Below, in pieces: positions 1 through 9,300 of a stretch of 64,000 nt of DNA. Within the stretch, counting starts at the first letter, position 1, and every line of letters starts with the position of its first letter. The notes under the pieces were generated by a model, which worked only from the letters and a program-made list of their open reading frames with translations, did no database searches and had not been told where the DNA came from. Location: positions 5,393,001-5,457,000 of the forward strand of contig NZ_CP062253.1 in assembly GCF_014863585.1 (NCBI RefSeq), in the 5' to 3' direction. This DNA comes from Pseudomonas gozinkensis. GTDB taxonomy: Bacteria > Pseudomonadota > Gammaproteobacteria > Pseudomonadales > Pseudomonadaceae. Both the position numbers and the translations under genes were made by a program.

Positions 1-567
1 CCGCCGCCGTTCGGTTCCGGCGGTTCGCGCGCCTACATCACCGGCGTGACCTCGGTCGACGGCACGCTGGTGCAGGTGCTGGACATCGAAAAAGTCATCC
101 ACGGCATCGCCCCGGCACAGATCGAAATGGCCCCGACCGAGCTGAGCATGGAAGACGCCGAAGTGCTGGGCAACGCACGAATCCTGGTGGTCGACGACAG
201 TCAGGTGGCGTTGCAGCAATCGGTGCACACCCTGCGCAACCTCGGCCTGCAATGCCACACTGCCCGCAGCGCCAAGGAAGCTATCGACTGCCTGCTGGAC
301 CTGCAAGGCACTGCGCAACAGATCAACCTGATCGTCTCCGACATCGAAATGTCCGAGATGGACGGCTACGCCTTCACCCGCACCCTGCGCGAAACCCCGG
401 ACTTCGCTCACCTCTACGTACTGCTGCACACCTCGCTGGACAGCGCGATGAACAGCGAAAAGGCCCGCCTCGCCGGGGCCAACGGCGTGCTGACCAAGTT
501 CTCCTCGCCGGAGCTGACCCACTGCCTGATCGAAGCAGCCAAACACGTCGCCGCCCACGGCTACTGA
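1..567 (+). CDS. cheV: Chemotaxis coupling protein CheV, C-terminal part
   Basis: The gene runs in from before the window, and the reading frame is open from base 1. The first ~45 residues look like the end of a CheW-like domain (PPPFGSGGSRAYITGV, then a conserved LVQVLDIEKV strand). From about base 180 a receiver domain follows: acidic pocket VVDD, phosphoacceptor Asp in SDIEMSEMDG near base 340, and a conserved Lys in LTKFSS near the end. CheW plus receiver is the CheV architecture: a coupling protein that links chemoreceptors to the CheA kinase and can be phosphorylated, acting at the inner face of the membrane. The GNAT gene follows 3 bases after the stop, so the two are probably co-transcribed. 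The N-terminal half is missing only because of the window edge. Confidence 0.87.
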   Translation, partial: PPPFGSGGSRAYITGVTSVDGTLVQVLDIEKVIHGIAPAQIEMAPTELSMEDAEVLGNARILVVDDSQVALQQSVHTLRNLGLQCHTARSAKEAIDCLLDLQGTAQQINLIVSDIEMSEMDGYAFTRTLRETPDFAHLYVLLHTSLDSAMNSEKARLAGANGVLTKFSSPELTHCLIEAAKHVAAHGY

Positions 568-570
568 GCC

Positions 571-1053
571 TTGAGCGAGACGTTCTGCTTTCTGATGCGG
601 CGTGACCTGAGCCAGGACGTGCCGGCCATCGAATGGCCGAACGGCATCGAACTCACGACCTACAGCGCCGAACGCGCATCCGCCGTGCATGACCTGATGC
701 AAATCGGTTACCGCGAAGGCGGTGGTCGAGTGCCGGCGCTGGACGTCTGGCAACAACTGTTTGAAAACGATCCGGAATATGATCCGGCACTGTGTTTCAT
801 CGCCAGCGATGCCGAAGGCGTCATTGGCGTGGCGCAATGCTGGACCAGTTCCTACATCAAGAATCTGGTGGTGCATCCTCGCGCCCAAGGACGTGGATTG
901 GGTCGGGCGTTGCTGCTTCATGCGTTCAAGGTATTCCAGGATCGACGCGAAGGATTTGTCGACCTGAAGGTGCTGGAAGACAACCGGCGAGCACATCGCT
1001 TGTACGAAAGGTCTGGAATGTATGTGGTCCGCCGGGAATTGGTGCCGGACTGA
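571..1053 (+). CDS. GNAT family N-acetyltransferase
   Basis: A 160-residue protein with the GNAT fold. The acetyl-CoA pyrophosphate-binding motif is clear around residues 110-125 (HPRAQGRGLGRALL, the Q/R-x-x-G-x-G/A pattern), preceded by a hydrophobic beta strand ending in IKNLVV. The C-terminus LYERSGM is also typical of the family. Substrate cannot be told from sequence. The start is uncertain: TTG at 571 directly after the cheV stop, or ATG at 595 (MRRDLSQDV), which would remove 8 residues. Neither has a strong ribosome-binding site. The 3-base gap suggests translational coupling to cheV, but that need not mean a role in chemotaxis. Confidence 0.8.
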   Translation: MSETFCFLMRRDLSQDVPAIEWPNGIELTTYSAERASAVHDLMQIGYREGGGRVPALDVWQQLFENDPEYDPALCFIASDAEGVIGVAQCWTSSYIKNLVVHPRAQGRGLGRALLLHAFKVFQDRREGFVDLKVLEDNRRAHRLYERSGMYVVRRELVPD

Positions 1054-1059
1054 CAAACC

Positions 1060-1187
1060 GCCATCGCTGGCAAGCCAGCTCCCACAGGTTGTAGCGGCGC
1101 TCACAAAAATTGCTGGCAAGCTTGCTTCCACAGGTATTTGCAGTGCTCGCAAAAACTGTGGGAGCGGGCTTGCCCGCGATGACGGCC
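1060..1187. repeat. REP/REPIN cluster
   Basis: Three palindromic REP-like elements fill the gap after the acetyltransferase gene. One is in minus orientation at about 1061-1088 (CATCGCTGGCAAGCCAGC core). A degenerate copy is at 1110-1134 (CTGGCAAGCTTGCTTCCAC). One is in plus orientation at about 1157-1186 (GTGGGAGCGGGCTTGCCC core). The outer two face each other, the arrangement of a REPIN (paired inverted REPs). The same core recurs near 13445, 15113 and 51040. Confidence 0.8.
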
Positions 1188-1250
1188 TCAAGACAACTTT
1201 CCCCGCTCAGGCATACTCCAACCTTGGCCTAAACCCAAGGATGCCCGACC

Positions 1251-1574
1251 ATGAAAAACTTTACTCTAAGCCTGCTCTGCCTCAGCGCACTTGCTCCTCT
1301 GGCTCATGCCTCCAGCCCCGATGCCTGGGCGGCCCACGACAAAACCGTGCTCGCCAGTTGCACCAAGGCCAGCGGCCTGAAAAACGCCAAACCGGTCGGC
1401 AACGCCGCGCAATTCGATGACCGGGTGGGCTACACCGCGCTATTGCTGCAAGGCCAGTACCCGCAAAAACACATGAAGGGCCAGCAAGGCACCGAGTTGT
1501 GCCTGTACAACAAGAAGTCCAAAACCGCGTTCGTCACCGAATGGGACTCGATCCGCCCGAGCGCCAAACCCTGA
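1251..1574 (+). CDS. Small exported protein of unknown function
   Basis: A 107-residue protein with a clear signal peptide: MKNF, a hydrophobic stretch LSLLCLSALAPLA, and a probable signal peptidase I site after AHA (about residue 20). The mature part has two cysteines (Cys37 in LASCTK and Cys84 in ELCLYN), which could form one disulfide in the periplasm. A purine-rich AAGGA sits about 11 bases before the ATG. I do not recognise the family. It stands alone between a REP cluster and the YkgJ-type gene. Periplasmic location is an inference from the signal peptide; no function is proposed. Confidence 0.72.
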   Translation: MKNFTLSLLCLSALAPLAHASSPDAWAAHDKTVLASCTKASGLKNAKPVGNAAQFDDRVGYTALLLQGQYPQKHMKGQQGTELCLYNKKSKTAFVTEWDSIRPSAKP

Positions 1575-1661
1575 GCGAATGGCGCACAACTTGCTTCACT
1601 CCGGGACTGTACGGCGGCTTTATGTCGCCGATTCACACCCTGATTGAAGATTGCCCGCTCA

Positions 1662-2411
1662 ATGAATACGACCTTTTCCTGCGTAGGTTGCGGCAAATGC
1701 TGCACCGATCACCATGTGCCCCTGACCCTGGCCGAAGCCCGCATGTGGGCGGCCGACGGCGGTCAGGTGATCGTGCTGGTGGAGGCGTTTCTCGCCAACG
1801 GCCTGGGTCTGCCGGAACAGCAGCGCGAGCATGCGCAGCGGCGTTCGGCGGTGGTTCGCAGCGGAATGTCCGACGCCCATGTCGCGATCACTTTCGCGGC
1901 CTACAACGTCGGCCCCTGCCGGAATCTTGACGAAGACAAGCTGTGCCGCATCTACGAGCGTCGGCCGCTGGTGTGCCGCATCTATCCCGCCGAAATCAAT
2001 CCGCACATCCCGCTGAACCCTGCCGCCAAGGACTGCCCGCCAGAGTCCTGGGAGCAAGGGCCGGACCTTATCGTCGGTGGCGAACTGGTGGATCAGGAAC
2101 TGGTGACGCTGATCCAGCGCTCGCGTCAGGCGGATCGCGACGACATCCGGATCAAGGATGCGATTTGCGGTTTGCTCGGCATCCGCACCACCGCGCTCAA
2201 GGGCGACGGGTTCACCGCGTACCTGCCGGACATGGGCGCGTTTGCCTCGGTGATCGATCAGGTCACGGCGCAGCCATTGAGCGAGGTTTCCAGCGAATGG
2301 CTGTTCCATGTCTCCGGCGACGACATCGCCGGGCAAGTGCTGGCGGCAGGTGCACAAGTGGTCACCGAACCGCCGCAGACCTACGCGTTCATCTCACTGC
2401 GGGCGGCCTAA
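1662..2411 (+). CDS. YkgJ family cysteine-cluster protein
   Basis: A 249-residue protein beginning MNTTFSCVGCGKCC. The CxxCxxCC cluster at residues 7-14, with later cysteines in GPCRNL, KLCRIY, LVCRIYP and DCPPE, matches the YkgJ / UPF0153 family of putative zinc- or iron-sulphur-binding proteins, whose biochemical role is not established. I chose ATG 1662 because it places the cysteine motif at the N-terminus as usual. An in-frame TTG at 1644 would add six residues. It ends convergently with the chemoreceptor gene, and the two stop codons overlap by four bases, so no terminator separates the two genes. Confidence 0.82.
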   Translation: MNTTFSCVGCGKCCTDHHVPLTLAEARMWAADGGQVIVLVEAFLANGLGLPEQQREHAQRRSAVVRSGMSDAHVAITFAAYNVGPCRNLDEDKLCRIYERRPLVCRIYPAEINPHIPLNPAAKDCPPESWEQGPDLIVGGELVDQELVTLIQRSRQADRDDIRIKDAICGLLGIRTTALKGDGFTAYLPDMGAFASVIDQVTAQPLSEVSSEWLFHVSGDDIAGQVLAAGAQVVTEPPQTYAFISLRAA

Positions 2412-3997
2412 GCGCCCTGCCGCCGCCCCCAGAATTCCCGCGCCAGCGAACGCAAATCCCCCGCCAGCCCCGCCACATCCTCTGAGTTGAGCTGGCTCTG
2501 GCGCCCCTCATCCACCGTCAACTCACACGCCGTGCGAATACTGACAATGTTGCGGTTGATGTCCTCACTCACCGCGCTCTGCTCTTCAACCGCCGCGGCA
2601 ATCTGCAGACTCATCTCGGTGATCTGCTCGACCCGCCCGCTGATCCCGTCCAAGGCCCGGGCCGCGCGCTGGGCCTGTTCGACGCTGTTATCCACATGCT
2701 CGCTGCTCTGCTGCATCACCAGCACCGCATCCCGCGCGCCATTTTGCAGGGTGCTGATCATCCGCTGAATTTCGTTGGTCGACTGCTGAGTGCGCTGGGC
2801 CAGACCGCGCACCTCATCGGCCACCACCGCAAACCCGCGCCCGGCATCCCCGGCCCGGGCCGCTTCGATCGCCGCGTTGAGCGCCAGCAGATTGGTCTGC
2901 TCGGCGATGCTGCGAATCACCTCCAGCACCCCGGAAATCTCGCTACTGTGCCCTTCAAGCTGATGAATCACCTCGGTCGCCCGCCCCAACTCCTCGGCCA
3001 GCCGCAGCACCGCAATGCGACTCTCGCCAACCAGCAGATGCCCCTCGCGGGTTTCCGTCCCCGCCATATCGGCGGCCACCGAGGCCTGCTGCGCATGGCT
3101 GGCCACCTCCGCGACACTGGCCGCCATCTGATGAATCGCCGCCGCCACCTGATCGGTTTCCGCCTGCTGCGCCAGCGTACTGGTATGACTGCTGTGCAGA
3201 TGATCCACCAGTTGCGCCGCATGCCCGGCCAGCCGTTGCGACGCATCGCCGATCCGCCCCACCACCGCACCGACCTGGGCTTCAAGCATCTGCAAGGCGA
3301 ACTCGATCTGCCCGAACTGATCCCGCCGCCCGGTATAAATGCCCTGACTCAACGGGTTGTCGGCAATCTGTTTCGCGCGGTCGGTCAGTCGCTCCAGCGG
3401 CCGCAACAACCAACCCACGCCCAGCGCACACGCGCCACTGCCGGCCACCAGTGCAGCGGCTTCGATGCCCATGGATTCGGGCCGCAGCCAGGCTTCAATC
3501 CCCAGCACCACCGCCAGCACTGAACTGGTCAACGCCATGATCTTCGCCCGCAAACTCAGGCTCGGCAGCCGCTGCCAACGCGCCACCCGTCCCTCGCGCA
3601 ACTGCGCATACGCCCGCTCCGCCGCCGCAATCTGCCGCGCATCCGGCCGCGTGCGCACCGACTGATACTCCACCGCCGCACCGTTCTGCGTGACCGGCGT
3701 GACATAGGCACTGACCCAGTAGTGATCACCGTTCTTGCAACGATTCTTCACCAGCCCCATCCACGACCGCCCACGTTTGAGCGTCTGCCACATATGGGCA
3801 AACGCCTGCGCGGGCATGTCCGGATGGCGCAGCAAATTGTGCGGCGCACCCAGCAGCTCGTCGCGGCTGTAACCGCTGATCCTGATGAAATCGTCGTTGG
3901 CGTAGGTGATCGCGCTGGTCAGATCGGTGGTCGAGAGAATGTTCGCATCCGGCGCAACATCGACATTGCGCCCGGTCACCGGGAGATTGATCTTCAT
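2408..3997 (-). CDS. aer: PAS-domain methyl-accepting chemotaxis protein, Aer-like
   Basis: A 529-residue chemoreceptor. The N-terminal PAS domain (about residues 15-120: ISGYSRDELLGAPHN, then MGLVKNRCKNGDHYW) closely resembles the FAD-binding PAS of aerotaxis receptor Aer. A short hydrophobic hairpin follows at about residues 160-200, then a HAMP-like segment and a long coiled coil. The signalling tip contains EQTNLLALNAAIEAARAG and FAVVADEVR, the hallmark of MCP cytoplasmic domains that contact CheA and CheW. As in Aer there is no periplasmic sensor domain, so the signal is probably redox or oxygen sensed through the PAS cofactor (inference). The start at 3997 (MKINLPVTGRN) gives the usual Aer length; an upstream in-frame start at 4054 lacks family support. 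Confidence 0.87.
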   Translation of the reverse strand: MKINLPVTGRNVDVAPDANILSTTDLTSAITYANDDFIRISGYSRDELLGAPHNLLRHPDMPAQAFAHMWQTLKRGRSWMGLVKNRCKNGDHYWVSAYVTPVTQNGAAVEYQSVRTRPDARQIAAAERAYAQLREGRVARWQRLPSLSLRAKIMALTSSVLAVVLGIEAWLRPESMGIEAAALVAGSGACALGVGWLLRPLERLTDRAKQIADNPLSQGIYTGRRDQFGQIEFALQMLEAQVGAVVGRIGDASQRLAGHAAQLVDHLHSSHTSTLAQQAETDQVAAAIHQMAASVAEVASHAQQASVAADMAGTETREGHLLVGESRIAVLRLAEELGRATEVIHQLEGHSSEISGVLEVIRSIAEQTNLLALNAAIEAARAGDAGRGFAVVADEVRGLAQRTQQSTNEIQRMISTLQNGARDAVLVMQQSSEHVDNSVEQAQRAARALDGISGRVEQITEMSLQIAAAVEEQSAVSEDINRNIVSIRTACELTVDEGRQSQLNSEDVAGLAGDLRSLAREFWGRRQGA

Positions 3998-4144
3998 GGA
4001 AAGCGCGCTCGTTTTATCGGAAAGAGTCGGCAGGGCTGCTGACTCTAAGCGCACTAACTGGTTAAACGTTGATCTGGCTCAGGAACTGAGCAATTAGCCA
4101 TCACTGTGACCGAAAATCACAGCGACGGCCGAGGCGGGATTGAA

Positions 4145-4372
4145 TCAGCGCTTGCCCATCGAACGGCGAGTACCCGACGGCGCCACACCCGGAATCTTGG
4201 CGTGACGATCACCGTCCTTGCCCTTGAACTGCGGCTGCTTGGCCGCTTTGGCAGCCGCCAGGTCACCTGGCTTGAACGGAAACTTGAACGCAGGAATGGT
4301 CGGCTTGGATTCGCCGGCCTCGGCCAGCTCTGCCGGGACATCGCTTACAGCGTTGTCGATTGGGGAAGTCAT
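4145..4372 (-). CDS. Small basic protein of unknown function
   Basis: A 75-residue protein starting MTSPIDNAVSDVP and ending in a very basic tail (SGTRRSMGKR). The middle is rich in Lys, Pro and Phe (FKFPFKPGD, AAKAAKQPQFKGK). A GGAG ribosome-binding site lies 8 bases before the ATG, which supports translation. There is no signal peptide or membrane segment, so it is probably cytoplasmic, and the basic composition could suit nucleic-acid binding. I do not recognise a named family. It lies upstream of the aer-like gene on the same strand with a gap of about 150 bases. Confidence 0.6.
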   Translation of the reverse strand: MTSPIDNAVSDVPAELAEAGESKPTIPAFKFPFKPGDLAAAKAAKQPQFKGKDGDRHAKIPGVAPSGTRRSMGKR

Positions 4373-4580
4373 GAAAGCTCCGGGAAGCAAAAAGTCCGGC
4401 CCGGTGAATGAGCCGCGAAGGCGCGCAGTATACCTGCGCGCGCGGACTTTAAAGAGTCCCAAAAAGGGTACGACCAGTGCCTTTTTGGGACTGCTCGACT
4501 AACGGATCACGTCTCCCACAACCCAAAAGCACTACAGCAACAAACGGTACACCCAACACATTTCCAAACATCCGAAAATG

Positions 4581-4630
4581 GAACGCGGAGCGTCCCGGGC
4601 TGCATTCCCACGCGGAGCGTGGGAACGATC
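4581..4630. repeat. Palindromic repeat, GTTCCCACGC family
   Basis: The segment ATTCCCACGCGGAGCGTGGGAA forms a near-perfect hairpin, preceded by GCGGAGCGTCCCGGGCTGC. The same arrangement occurs inverted at 11461-11506 and twice at 44698-44824, so it is a dispersed intergenic repeat distinct from the GTGGGAGC REP family. Confidence 0.72.
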
Positions 4631-4734
4631 AAAGCAAAAGCAGTCCGTTTTCTGCTTCTGTCTTCAGCTTTCCGCTCTCCGCTCTTCACCACTCAACACA
4701 ATGAGCGTTAGCTCGAGTACCGCTCTTGACGTGC

Positions 4735-5072
4735 CGGCCCCATCGGAAGGCTGAGTGGAGGGATTTATCCGGGGGTGGGAGCGCAGCGACCGTGCGGCGC
4801 AGCCGCATGCATCGAGAGGAGGTGCAGCGAAGCAAACCGTAGGCGATGCCCCCGGATGAATCCCGGAACGAAGGAACGCCGAGCCACAGCGAGGCGCCGA
4901 ACGCAGGGGCCCAGCCTTTTGGTTACTTTTTGGCGTTTGAAAAAGTGACCCGCTGTAAGAGCGGAACCGCCAGCCGCTGCACCCGAAGAAACGGATATTC
5001 ACCCAATCCAAAAACAGCATGGTCGGCCCAAAGGCCGCCAAGCCAAAAGCCGAAACTGACAGCGCCGTCAGT
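4735..5072. repeat. Hairpin-rich repeat element of ~340 bp, no convincing gene
   Basis: No credible gene occupies this stretch. It holds a series of inverted repeats: a 16-bp pair (4760-4775 with 4849-4864) differing at one position that still allows G-U pairing; a small hairpin TGCGGC-GCA-GCCGCA at 4793-4807; GGTTACTTTTT (4921-4931) opposite AAAAAGTGACC (4940-4950); CCGCT opposite AGCGG near 4949-4965; CGGCC-CAAA-GGCCG near 5024-5037; and CTGAC-N6-GTCAG at 5056-5071. From memory, very similar sequence is scattered between genes of many fluorescent pseudomonads, sometimes annotated as spurious short proteins. It is best treated as a structured intergenic repeat or a possible RNA. Confidence 0.6.
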
Positions 5073-5153
5073 TAGCCGTCACCCTCCTGACCCCCAAACA
5101 AGTTTATAAAGACAAAACCTGCCCAAACCCCGTCCCCCTGGCGCCCCAAAAGC

Positions 5154-6314
5154 ATGCAAACCCAGAAGAAAAAAGCCCTGCTCGCTATCCTGCTGATCGC
5201 CGTCGCAGCCGGGGCCCTGTGGTTCACCCTGAAACCCGCCCCGGCCAAACTGGCAACCCCCACCGCCATCCCGGTGCGGGTCGTCGCCGTCAGCGAAAAA
5301 GACGTCCCCCGCTACACCAGCGGCATCGGCTCGGTCCTCTCACTGCACAGCGTCGTGGTGCGCCCACAGATCGACGGCATCCTCACCAAACTCCTGGTCA
5401 AAGAGGGCCAGTTGGTGAAACAGGGCGACCTGCTCGCCACCATCGACGACCGCTCGATCCGCGCCAGCCTCGATCAGGCCCGGGCGCAACTGGGCGAAAG
5501 CCAGGCGCAACTGCAAGTGGCGCTGGTCAACCTCAAGCGCTACAAACTGCTCAGTGTCGACGACGGCGTCTCCAAGCAGACCTACGACCAGCAACAGGCA
5601 TTGGTCAACCAACTCAAGGCCACCGCCCAGGGCAACCAGGCTTCGATTGACGCGGCACAGGTACAACTTTCCTACACCCAGATTCGCTCCCCGGTCACCG
5701 GCCGCGTCGGCATTCGTACGGTCGACGAAGGCAACTTCCTGCGCATGACCGACACCCAGGGGCTGTTCACCGTGACCCAGATCGACCCGATCGCCGTCGA
5801 GTTTTCCCTTCCGCAGCAAATGCTGCCGACCCTGCAAGGCCTGATCAGCGATCCGCAGCGCGCCCAGGTCAAGGCCTACATCGGCGCCGACACCGACGGC
5901 GAAACCGGCAACCTGCTCGGCGAAGGTCACCTGACCCTGATCGACAACCAGATCAACGCCAACACCGGCACCATCCGCGCCAAGGCCGAGTTCGACAACC
6001 CCAATCAGAAACTCTGGCCCGGCCTGCTGGTGACGGTAAAGATTCAGACGGCGCTGGATAAAGATGCGCTGGTAGTCCCGCCCACCGTCGTACAACGCGG
6101 TCTGGATCAACACTTCGTGTACCGGGTCAACGGCGACAAGGTTGAAGCGGTGCAGGTGCAGATGGTTTATCAGGGCAGCGGTCAGGACATCATCAAGGGC
6201 GTGAAGCCCGGCGACGTGCTGGTCAGTGATGGCCAGTCGCGGCTCAAGCCCGGTTCGACCGTGCAGGTCATGAGCGAACCGCCGCAGGTGGTGCAAGCGG
6301 AGCCCAAGCCATGA
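5154..6314 (+). CDS. RND efflux periplasmic adaptor subunit (MdtA/MexA type)
   Basis: A 386-residue membrane-fusion protein. It has an N-terminal hydrophobic anchor (about residues 8-25, LLAILLIAVAAGALWF). Next comes the first half of the lipoyl/barrel-sandwich domain (VRPQIDGILTKLLVKEGQLV), a helical hairpin (residues ~100-165), the second lipoyl half (YTQIRSPVTGRVGIR), a beta-barrel and a membrane-proximal domain ending in GQSRLKPGSTVQV. The order and spacing match adaptors of HAE1-type drug efflux pumps, and VVPPTVVQRG resembles MdtA. It would bridge the inner-membrane pump and an outer-membrane channel. The stop overlaps the pump start (ATGA), so the two are translationally coupled. No outer-membrane factor gene is adjacent. 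No strong Shine-Dalgarno precedes the ATG. Confidence 0.92.
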   Translation: MQTQKKKALLAILLIAVAAGALWFTLKPAPAKLATPTAIPVRVVAVSEKDVPRYTSGIGSVLSLHSVVVRPQIDGILTKLLVKEGQLVKQGDLLATIDDRSIRASLDQARAQLGESQAQLQVALVNLKRYKLLSVDDGVSKQTYDQQQALVNQLKATAQGNQASIDAAQVQLSYTQIRSPVTGRVGIRTVDEGNFLRMTDTQGLFTVTQIDPIAVEFSLPQQMLPTLQGLISDPQRAQVKAYIGADTDGETGNLLGEGHLTLIDNQINANTGTIRAKAEFDNPNQKLWPGLLVTVKIQTALDKDALVVPPTVVQRGLDQHFVYRVNGDKVEAVQVQMVYQGSGQDIIKGVKPGDVLVSDGQSRLKPGSTVQVMSEPPQVVQAEPKP

Positions 6315-9300
6315 AACAGCACAAAGGCGTTTCGACCTGGTGCATCGATCACCCGGTGGCGACGATTCTGCTGACCATTGCGCTGGTGCTGGTCGGGGTG
6401 ATTGCCTTCCCGCGCCTGCCGATTGCCCCGTTGCCGGAAGCGGAATTTCCTACGATTCAAGTCTCAGCACAGTTACCCGGCGCCAGCCCGGACACCATGG
6501 CCTCATCCGTGGCCACGCCGCTGGAGGTGCAATTCAGCGCCATCCCCGGCATGACCCAGATGACCTCCAGCAGTGCGCTGGGCTCCAGCCTGCTGACCCT
6601 GCAATTCACCCTCGACAAGAGCATCGACACCGCCGCCCAGGAAGTGCAGGCCGCGATCAACACCGCCGCCGGCAAACTGCCGAAAGACATGCCGACCCTG
6701 CCGACCTGGAAGAAGGTCAACCCGGCCGACAGCCCGGTGCTGATCCTCAGCGTCAGCTCCACGCAAATGCCCGGCACTGAACTCAGCGATCTGGTGGAAA
6801 CCCTGCTCGCCCGTCAGATCAGTCAGATCGACGGCGTAGGCCAGATCAACATCACCGGTCAGCAACGTCCGGCAATCCGCGTTCAAGCTTCGGCCGACAA
6901 ACTGGCGGCCATCGGCCTGACCCTCGCCGACATTCGTGTGGCGATCCAGCAGACCAGCCTCAACCTCGCCAAAGGTGCGCTGTACGGCGACTCGAGCATT
7001 TCCACGCTGTCGACCAACGACCAGTTGTTCCACCCCGAGGAATACAGCCAGCTCATCGTTTCCTACAAGGACGGCGCCCCGGTTCACCTCAAGGATGTCG
7101 CGAAAGTCGTCAACGGTTCGGAAGATGCCTACGTGCAGGCCTGGGCCGGTGATCGGCCGGGTGTGAACCTGGTGATCTCCCGCCAGCCCGGCGCCAACAT
7201 CGTCGAAACCGTGGACCGGATACAGGCCGCCCTGCCCGGCCTCGAAGCCATGCTGCCGGCCTCGGTGCAGGTCAAGACCCTGATCGACCGTACCCAGACC
7301 ATCCGCGCCTCGCTGCATGAAGTGGAAATCACCCTGCTGATCGCGATCCTGCTGGTGGTGGCGGTGATGGCGCTGTTCCTGCGCCAGTTGTCGGCGACGA
7401 TGATTGTCTCGGCGGTGCTCGGCGTGTCGCTGACTGCCAGTTTCGCCCTGATGTACCTGCTCGGTTTCAGCCTGAACAACCTGACCCTCGTCGCCATTGT
7501 GGTGGCCGTGGGATTTGTGGTCGACGATGCGATCGTGGTGGTGGAAAACATCCACCGTCACCTCGAGGCCGGCGACAGCATGCGCGATGCCGCGATCAAG
7601 GGCGCCGGCGAGATCGGCTTCACCGTGGTATCGATCAGTTTCTCGCTGGTGGCGGCGTTCATTCCGCTGCTGTTCATGGGCGGCGTGGTCGGGCGCTTGT
7701 TCAAGGAGTTCGCCCTGACAGCCACCTCGACCATCATGATTTCCGTCGTGGTGTCGCTGACGTTGGCGCCAACACTGGCGGCGCTGTTCATGCGCAAACC
7801 GGTGCATCACGCCCATGACAAACCGGGCTTCAGCGAGCGCCTGCTCGGCTGGTACGAAAAAGGCCTGCGCCGCGCCCTCGCCCACCAGAAACTGATGATT
7901 GGCGTGTTCGGCATTTCCGTCGCGCTGGCGATTGGCGGCTACGTGTTTATCCCCAAGGGTTTCTTCCCGGTTCAGGACACCGGTTTCGTCCTCGGCACCA
8001 CCGAAGCTGCCGCCGATATTTCCTACAGCGACATGGTGAAAAAACACCTGGCAATGGCCGAAATCGTCGCCGCCGACCCGGCTGTCCAGGCGTTTTCCCA
8101 TTCGGTGGGCGTGTCCGGCAGCAACCAGACCATCGCCAACGGCCGTTTCTGGATCGCCCTGAAAAAACGCGGTGATCGCGATGTTTCGGCCAGCCAGTTC
8201 ATCGACCGCATTCGTCCACAACTGATGAAAGTTCCCGGCATCGTGCTTTACCTGCGCGCCGGCCAGGACATCAACCTCAGCTCCGGCCCGAGCCGTGCGC
8301 AGTATCAATACGTGCTCAAGAGCAACGACGGGCCGACGCTCGCGACCTGGACCCAGAAACTCACCGAGAAACTGCGCAGCATCCCGGCGTTCCGTGACAT
8401 TTCCAACGACCTGCAACTGGGCGGCAGCATCACCCACATCAGCATCGACCGCAGCGCCGCCGCGCGTTTCGGCCTGACGGCGAGTGATGTCGACGAGGCG
8501 CTGTACGACGCCTTCGGCCAGCGGCAGATCAACGAGTTCCAGACCCAGGTCAACCAGTACAACGTGATCCTGGAGCTGGACACCAAGCAGCGCGGCAAGG
8601 CCGAAAGCCTCAACTATTTCTACCTGCGCTCACCGCTCAGTGGGGAAATGGTGCCGCTGTCGGCGCTGGCCCGGTTCGACGCGCCGACCATCGGCCCATT
8701 GTCGATTGCACACGACGGCATGTTCCCGGCCGCCAACCTGTCGTTCAACCTGGCGCCCGGCGTGGCACTCGGCGACGCGGTAATCCTGCTCAATCAGGCC
8801 AAGGCCGAGATCGGCATGCCGACCGCCATCAGCGGCAACTTCCAGGGCGCGGCCCAGGCGTTCCAGAGCTCGCTGAAAAGTCAGCCGTGGCTGATTCTCG
8901 CGGCGCTGGTGGCGGTGTACATCATTCTGGGTGTGCTCTATGAAAGCTTCGTCCATCCGCTGACAATCATCTCGACCTTGCCGGCAGCGGGTCTGGGCGC
9001 CGTAATCATGCTGTGGATCTGCGGCCAGGACTTCTCGATCATGGCGCTGATCGGGCTGGTGCTGCTGATCGGTATCGTGAAGAAGAACGGCATCCTGATG
9101 ATCGACTTTGCCCTGGAAGCGCAGCGTCATCGCGGGCTGTCGCCGCAGGATGCGATTTTCGAGGCATGTATTACGCGATTCCGACCGATCATCATGACCA
9201 CCCTCGCCGCCCTGCTCGGCGCCCTGCCGCTGATGCTCGGCTACGGCACCGGCGCCGAACTGCGCCAGCCGCTGGGTATCGCCGTTGTGGGCGGCCTGCT

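Noticed and set aside
4664..5041. A 125-codon minus-strand frame within the hairpin-rich element.
   Set aside because: Similar frames are annotated as hypothetical proteins elsewhere from memory, but it spans inverted repeats, has no good ribosome-binding site, and its composition follows the repeat, not protein constraint.
4400..5150. A possible insertion sequence or MITE with target-site duplication.
   Set aside because: No transposase remnant, clear terminal inverted repeats at the ends or direct duplications could be found by eye; kept as an unclassified structured repeat.
6503..8437. A 644-codon open frame antisense to the RND pump gene.
   Set aside because: It is a high-GC antisense shadow; the plus-strand frame has all RND motifs, and the antisense product is a low-complexity His/Gln/Asp-rich sequence with no fold.
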